Assembly (NCBI RefSeq): GCF_965363235.1
Contig: NC_134845.1
Location: 20,896,524-20,960,523, forward strand
Length of the DNA stretch: 64,000 nucleotides
From: Mytilus galloprovincialis
Taxonomy: Eukaryota; Mollusca; Bivalvia; Mytilida; Mytilidae
Direction: 5' to 3'
This document shows positions 58,550 through 64,000 of this stretch, one piece after another. How positions within the stretch are numbered: the first letter of the stretch is position 1; every line of letters begins with the position of its first letter. Made by a program: the position numbers and the translations under genes. The notes beneath the pieces were generated by a model that was given only the letters and a program-made list of their open reading frames with translations, was not told where the DNA came from and did not search any database.

Positions 58550-59600
58550 ATTAAGATTTTATCCGAAAAGACGGATTTTCTACATGTACTACAAAAAATT
58601 TGTACAACTATTGAATATTGTAAATGTTTAATGCATAAATGTCCAGATCTAGATCGAACTTGCTTTGCTTCGTTGAAAGTACGAATATAGAAAAATCACA
58701 GATTTATATTACTACTAAAAGGTCCTAGAACAGTTGCAGAAATCTTCAGAATTTGTTTATTGTTAGTTATTTGTACATGTATAACTATAATGCGAACCCG
58801 AAGTTGTGAAATAGCAACTAAGCGTGAATTCTTTGTAAAAGCGGCGGTTCTATGAAAACCTATTGTCAATTTCAAGTTCTGTTTCGACATCATTGTAATA
58901 TATGTCACTGGACGTTAAAATTTAATCCTTTATTTCGTCTTCGTCTTCGTCAAATATTGCTGTTGGTTTCTGCCGAAAAAAATCTTTCAAAAAGTTGTAA
59001 CCTTTGGAACTTTTTCAGATAATTTAACCGCATGACAAGAAATTATACAATAAACATTGGTCACGCACGATAGATTATGATGTAAGACACGTACCGTTAC
59101 AATACCCAGTTTACACGCATCAGCGCACACAGGTTTGTCGAATAGGCCAGTTGATTGGAGGAAAGTTACCAAAAACCACGCCTACCTTTAACTATTATCC
59201 AATCAAACGCCTTTGACATAAACTTAAATAATACATGGGTAATATAACAAAGATTTTGAAAAAAGTTGAGACTCTAAATTCTAACTTAAAAGTATAGATT
59301 AATGCTCGTAATGCATTTTCGCAATTTACATTAAATTTTATACATACTTTCACCTATCTAGTGAGGAAAAAATACAAATTTAAAACAATTGCAAATTACA
59401 ACTTTTTTGAATTATAATGCACAGCAAGGACGTATATTAGTTATCCGTCCTTGTGCACAGTTTGTGATAAATGGGTGTCAAAATGTCTTAAACAAAAACC
59501 CAAAGACCAGTTTCAAGAAGAATTCTTTGCTTTTATTGCAGAATCGCATAAAACATAATGTTGTCGTATTTTCAAAAAGAATTATCAATTTGAAAACTAC
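58550..59600. other. No gene seen
   Basis: A+T-rich. Short open frames on both strands without recognisable content. Confidence 0.5.
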
Positions 59601-59619
59601 TTTTCCTTTTTACCTTTCT

Positions 59620-59800
59620 AAAATAATACATTACGCAGATATAGATGTGGTAGTTGCCGATTGAGTCTAGAAGGTGTCAGCATTTACACAGAGAAGACAG
59701 AATATGCCGTCTCTGTGACACAAACAACATTGATGACGAGTACCATTACATAATGAATTGTAAAACATTTAAAATATAGAAAAAGAAGGAAATGTTTAAG
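59620..59800 (+). pseudogene. LINE-type C-terminal zinc-binding relic
   Basis: One frame reads RCGSCRLSLEG and, after a frame change, the next reads EDRICRLCDTNNIDDEYHYI, MNCKTF. This is the C-x2-C...H...C ending (RxCxxC....IeDEyHfl..C..f) common after reverse transcriptases of invertebrate LINE-like elements. Frameshifts and a stop soon after show decay. The upstream 91-codon frame (59389-59664) may include more of the relic in broken form. Confidence 0.72.
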
Positions 59801-59949
59801 GAACTACTGTTAGTCAAACCCTTATACCTTTAAAGCTGTTCAACAGTTAAACTCATCAAATATTGTAATATTAGAAAAACTATGTAAGAGTTATAAATGT
59901 GAAAGTCAGTCCTCCAAGTTTATTTAATTGTATAGTTTACACATGCATG

Positions 59950-61080
59950 TGATAATTTTACCTTATAGTTATGTTTATGTATGTTCTTGATAACTAGCAA
60001 TTGAAGTTTTATGAGAAATAAAGTATTCGTATTCCTTTAAACCATAAATTACAGTACACGAAGACCGCCTACGGGTAAAGTACAAGTGAATATATCACAA
60101 AGATCATCCGTACGCGTCCTTGTAAATGCAAAACTCTGGATTTTCTTTGATAATTACCCGAGAGGTTATAAAAGATCTAGAAAAGACTTCCAAAGGTGTT
60201 TGCCAAAAATGAATTGAAATAAAAGATTTTTGTGTAGACGAGTTACAACATTGCATAAGCATGATTAGGAAATTTGAACAAAAAATGTAAGTGCACATCT
60301 TTCTAGTGGCGAAAAACACGTATATCGAGCTACGTAGACGAAAAAGAATAAGTTCATAATGATTATGATGTAAATTCACGAAATTATAAGGTTATAATTA
60401 GAAAACAATTTAAAACACGATTCGTCATTCCCCATGTATATAGATTAAAACAGAATTATAATTTTCTAATTCTTAAATTAAATTCTGAAATTCAAAAGAC
60501 ATGTTTCTGATACTTGACAGTTCAGCGAACACTATTACATGAAATGCACGATGATATTGACCGAAAACAAAGGTGAAAGATTCAAATTGTAAAATCAGCC
60601 GCTGGACGGTAGAATTTCTATCAATCATTCAACGATAAAAAAAAAAAAAAGAAAAAAAAGAAGACTATTGAGTGTAAAAGTATGATAGAAATACTTTTAA
60701 TTTATTATAATGCCTGTTAAATTGTTCCAGTCATTGGTTACTAGTGATTGTCAGTCCATTTCGATATTTCATAGCACTTTTACAAATTCTGAAACAAATA
60801 AAAGAAAAAACTAATTTTCCCATGGGAAAAATATATCTACCCATGAGAAGAAATTTGTCCCGCACAGTGTTCAACTCCCAAAAAGGGAGTCTAACCAACA
60901 AAGAAATGCTTTATCATCTGTAGATTGATTTTTATATATGAAACGATGTGTATTAATTTTACTTGGTTCAATGTTCAGTGGCAAGTATTTTATATATGCG
61001 CAGGTCCTGAGACAGAAAATCAAATTATTCATTCACTTAAGGTCTTCAAAAATAACGATTGCGAGATGACGGACAGGAAG
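59950..61080. other. No gene seen; small palindromes near 60820-60890
   Basis: TTTTCCCATGGGAAAA (60817-60832) is a perfect palindrome, and ACTCCCAAAAAGGGAGT (60876-60892) is a short hairpin. A poly-A run is at 60630-60656. No supported gene. Confidence 0.5.
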
Positions 61081-61089
61081 ACTTCAAAC

Positions 61090-64000
61090 GTAACAGTTTG
61101 AACTAGCTGTCAGAAACTTAAGTACTCTCAGATCTTTTCTTGCTATTGTCGTTTTGTTCTTCTGGTAAACAAGTGATTCTTTCATTGTTGAAGACTCTCT
61201 AGCGACTATAAAGATGAACAGGAATAAAACGCTGACCATTGATAATTTGTATTTTTGTTTAGCTCTGACTTTGTGTTCGATAAGGTCCCGTGTACCTTTA
61301 CTCCATATTCTTTTATTTTCTATAAAGGCGTCTGTCTTGACAGTAAGTTGACACGACTTAATACAAGTTAAACCCTTAAATGTAAGACACCAGATGGAAG
61401 TACTCAAAAAGGAGAGCCAGTTTGGTATTCTGTAATGTTAGAGTTCAATTCTTCATGAAGAAACGACTACTAGTATATGTTTTCTGTATTCAGCATAGAA
61501 TCATATCTTCTAAACTATATTTTTTCGCACAATGTCTGGATATTGGTGGACATGCATCATTGCGAAACCAGACATTTACAAATGAAAATTAATACTTGTA
61601 CTATAGCCATTTAGTAGGAAAGTAAATGCACAAAAGACAAGTAATTCAGAAACATGCATGGATCACGCAAAATTATGCAGGGGCGACACCGGAGTAATGG
61701 GAGTTTGCTTCTTGCAAGACATTCGCCGTGAAAACAATTTGATATGAAGACAAGCCTTTGTTTCAACTTTGTTTTAAAATTTCAAACATGAGGCTGTTAC
61801 GGCCCAGGTCAATGTTCTTAAGCAACACATATTTTCCTTTCATTTTGCTGTTAGCTTTCTGATATAAATTTATACATATTATAGACTATTATGATTCTTT
61901 TTTTTTCAGTTTCAGTTAAACACTATTTATGATTTGCCTTTAAATAAATTTTAACATGTTTAAATGTCTTTTTCTTTTTCTTCATCTTTTTGAAACCCTG
62001 GTTTTGTATTACCACTGACCAGTTCAGTAAAGAAACAGCTGCTTCATGTTTGCATAAATGTGTTTGTAACCAATCTAACATGCTATTATAATTTCCTTAG
62101 TTTTTATTCCGTGTCTATAGATAGTCTTCATCGGGGAGGCAAGATTTATTTTGTCTGTTGGTTGCTTGGCTAGCGTAAGCTAATCGATTTACCTCACATT
62201 TTGAAGTTGGATGGAGATTGTTTCTAGATAAATGCCGTACCTTTGTACTTTGGTTTCCTGTCGGATTTTTCTCAATTTTAAATTGGGAAGTTTTATCATT
62301 TGTTTTGCATAATTATTATTTTTGACTTGCAAATGAACGATTAATAAATCTAGTCCCGTGTGTGCTAGCGAAATGTCTTTAGTGTAATCTCGGAGTGTAA
62401 TTTTTATTTCAACTTTTACGTTTGCATCAGGACGACCTAAAACACGAAAACTTTCTTTTTTTCAAGAATGACATTCGTTACTTCAAACAAAAATCGGTTT
62501 TATCTTCTTTTTTTTTTTGCAGTAAAAGACCTGTTTCTTTAAAAAAAAACTTTCATACAATCGACTGATTCGGGAAGGTCAAGGATTATAACATATTTTT
62601 CGTAATTCTGAAAAACTTTTTAGTAATCTCTGGTGTATTTATGATGGCTTGGTTTGAAGCGATAACAGACGAACTATGCTTACTAGTGCTGCATAAAAAA
62701 ACATGAGGATATGGTTTGTCCTTTATTACAAATTTGACTCCAATAAGGATAATTTTTGTCTCATAGAAAAATCGATAATTTATTTTTCGATTTTTATCGG
62801 ATATAAAAGTTATTTTGAAAAATACAAACCGGATTATTATTTATTAAAGTTTCGTATGCATCATAAATCAAGCTCCGGCAACTTTTGACTTGTTCTGATA
62901 TAAATAGTAATGATTTTCATCGGAGAAAAAGATAGATATTTTTGTCGTGATTGGAAGAATCGTAAAAGTGTTATTTTTCTGAATTCTGTTTGTTTAATCG
63001 GACATCGTAGAGTTTTAATTTGATTTCTTTTTGCCGAACTGGACTTCATATTGTGTATTGATTTGAAACATGAACGAGGACCTCGATGAGAACACCTGGA
63101 TTGAAAGTTTGCAAACGTTCCGACCAATGAAATTCATTTTAATATGTAACGAGAGCACCTAGATGAAATATTTTATCTATACTACAATCAGTTTTAACTT
63201 AGAAAGAGGTAGGGACAATTTGTCGGCAATTTGTTTCATTCGATAAGATAGGTAAATAATGTTTTAAATAGCCCGATAGATGCTATTTATAGTACATAAA
63301 AATACGTCACATCATTTATTTTCATACCTTGAACAGGTATTCATTCCTACAAAAACAAGGCCATGACTATTGATTTTTTAATATTGATTTTATTTTATTA
63401 TTAACATCCTTTATGCAAGGTGCCATACCATGTAACTTCTCAAGGAGCCAAATGATATCGAACTAATTCAAATCGTGATTTTCTCATTCTGAATATGTAT
63501 ATCTGTTACACAGTATTTGTCCTGGTCTTTTAGGGTTTTATCGTCTATAAGATTAGACAAGAAAATACATGTGCATGTATATATTTTAACCGCAGAACAT
63601 CTTACATCAGTTGGTCATAGATCACCCTGTGTTACTACTTCATGTTGTATTGCCTTTTCTGTAATTTTAACAAATCGGCCCTTCGTTGTGATACAGATGC
63701 AACAGCTTCTTGATGTTTTACCTACAATCACGATTTGTAGTGTAATTGATTTGTTCTGTTATGTTGTTTTATTTTTCTGATGAGTTATGTACCCGTGTAT
63801 AGACAGTGGTAAAAATTTCAGTACTAGTATCTTTACAGTTTGTGATTTGGCGACAAAATTGTTGTTGACTGCATTTGTTACATATAATACCATGTTCAAA
63901 AAAGGTTTCGACGAAATGTGTTTTGTTGTTATGAAAATTGTATACAATGGCCTTATTTTAAGTTATGTGTATATTACACCCGCAACATGTAGGCTTAATT
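61090..64000. other. No gene supported to the window end
   Basis: 61098-61140 is a reversed M1 scrap ('GAACTAGCTGTCAGAAACTTAAGTACTCTCAGATC'), and the 107-codon minus-strand frame ending at 61084 reads through it. Other frames (62703-62888, 62861-63127, 63517-63780) lack recognisable features. Long introns of a gene outside the window are possible. Confidence 0.45.

Noticed and set aside
61084-61407. 107-codon minus-strand frame with a hydrophobic stretch
   Set aside because: Its end reads through an M1 repeat fragment; no other support.

Overview
The window looks like genomic DNA of a marine bivalve, most likely a mussel (Mytilus-like). The basis is its high A+T content, eukaryotic exon/intron structure, dense interspersed repeats of the kind I recognise from mussel DNA (for example the 'ATGTGGTATGATTGCCAATGAGAC' type), decayed reverse-transcriptase pieces of molluscan type, and one cysteine-rich ectodomain plus STAND-NTPase gene of a style known from bivalves. 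The species call is recognition, not a search result.

Layout. 1-5.7 kb is repeat DNA: a diverged copy of a block called X-Y here, then a stretch that reappears at 18.7-22.1 kb with nested mussel repeats. 5.7-7 kb holds a possible first exon on the plus strand (5865-5966) and a convincing small secreted peptide gene with ten cysteines on the minus strand (6621-6896). 8.3-18.4 kb is dominated by a tandem duplication, X1 - insert - Y1 - X2 - Y2. The insert (11344-15953) is a 4.6 kb non-coding element with perfect 26 bp terminal inverted repeats and a TA target duplication; its interior is a higher-order satellite. The uninterrupted X2/Y2 junction shows the empty site. 18.4-25 kb holds the second copy of the left-hand block, a MITE (23881-24146) and a reverse-transcriptase relic.

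25.0-36.0 kb (perhaps to 39.1 kb), minus strand, is the main gene. Seven exons join in frame, six of six junctions in phase 1. They encode a predicted single-pass receptor: a 14-cysteine ectodomain, a transmembrane helix split over two exons, a short linker, a STAND-type P-loop NTPase and about six ankyrin repeats (860 residues without the signal peptide). Its introns carry mussel repeats, and the intron before a candidate signal-peptide exon (39096-39134) contains a decayed transposon of PIF/Harbinger type with 70 bp inverted repeats (37381-38806).

39-64 kb has no gene I can support. It holds two reverse-transcriptase 3' relics on the minus strand (42.3-43.0 and 46.0-46.5 kb), a ~650 bp direct repeat (43.9 and 45.3 kb), small tandem duplications, two LINE-like relics (55.7 and 59.6 kb), a tRNA-derived SINE (about 57.98-58.17 kb) and further mussel repeats.

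The best candidate for a little-described system is the membrane-anchored STAND-ankyrin receptor. It would couple an extracellular disulphide-rich domain directly to an intracellular NTPase switch of the kind usually found in soluble innate-immune or cell-death regulators.
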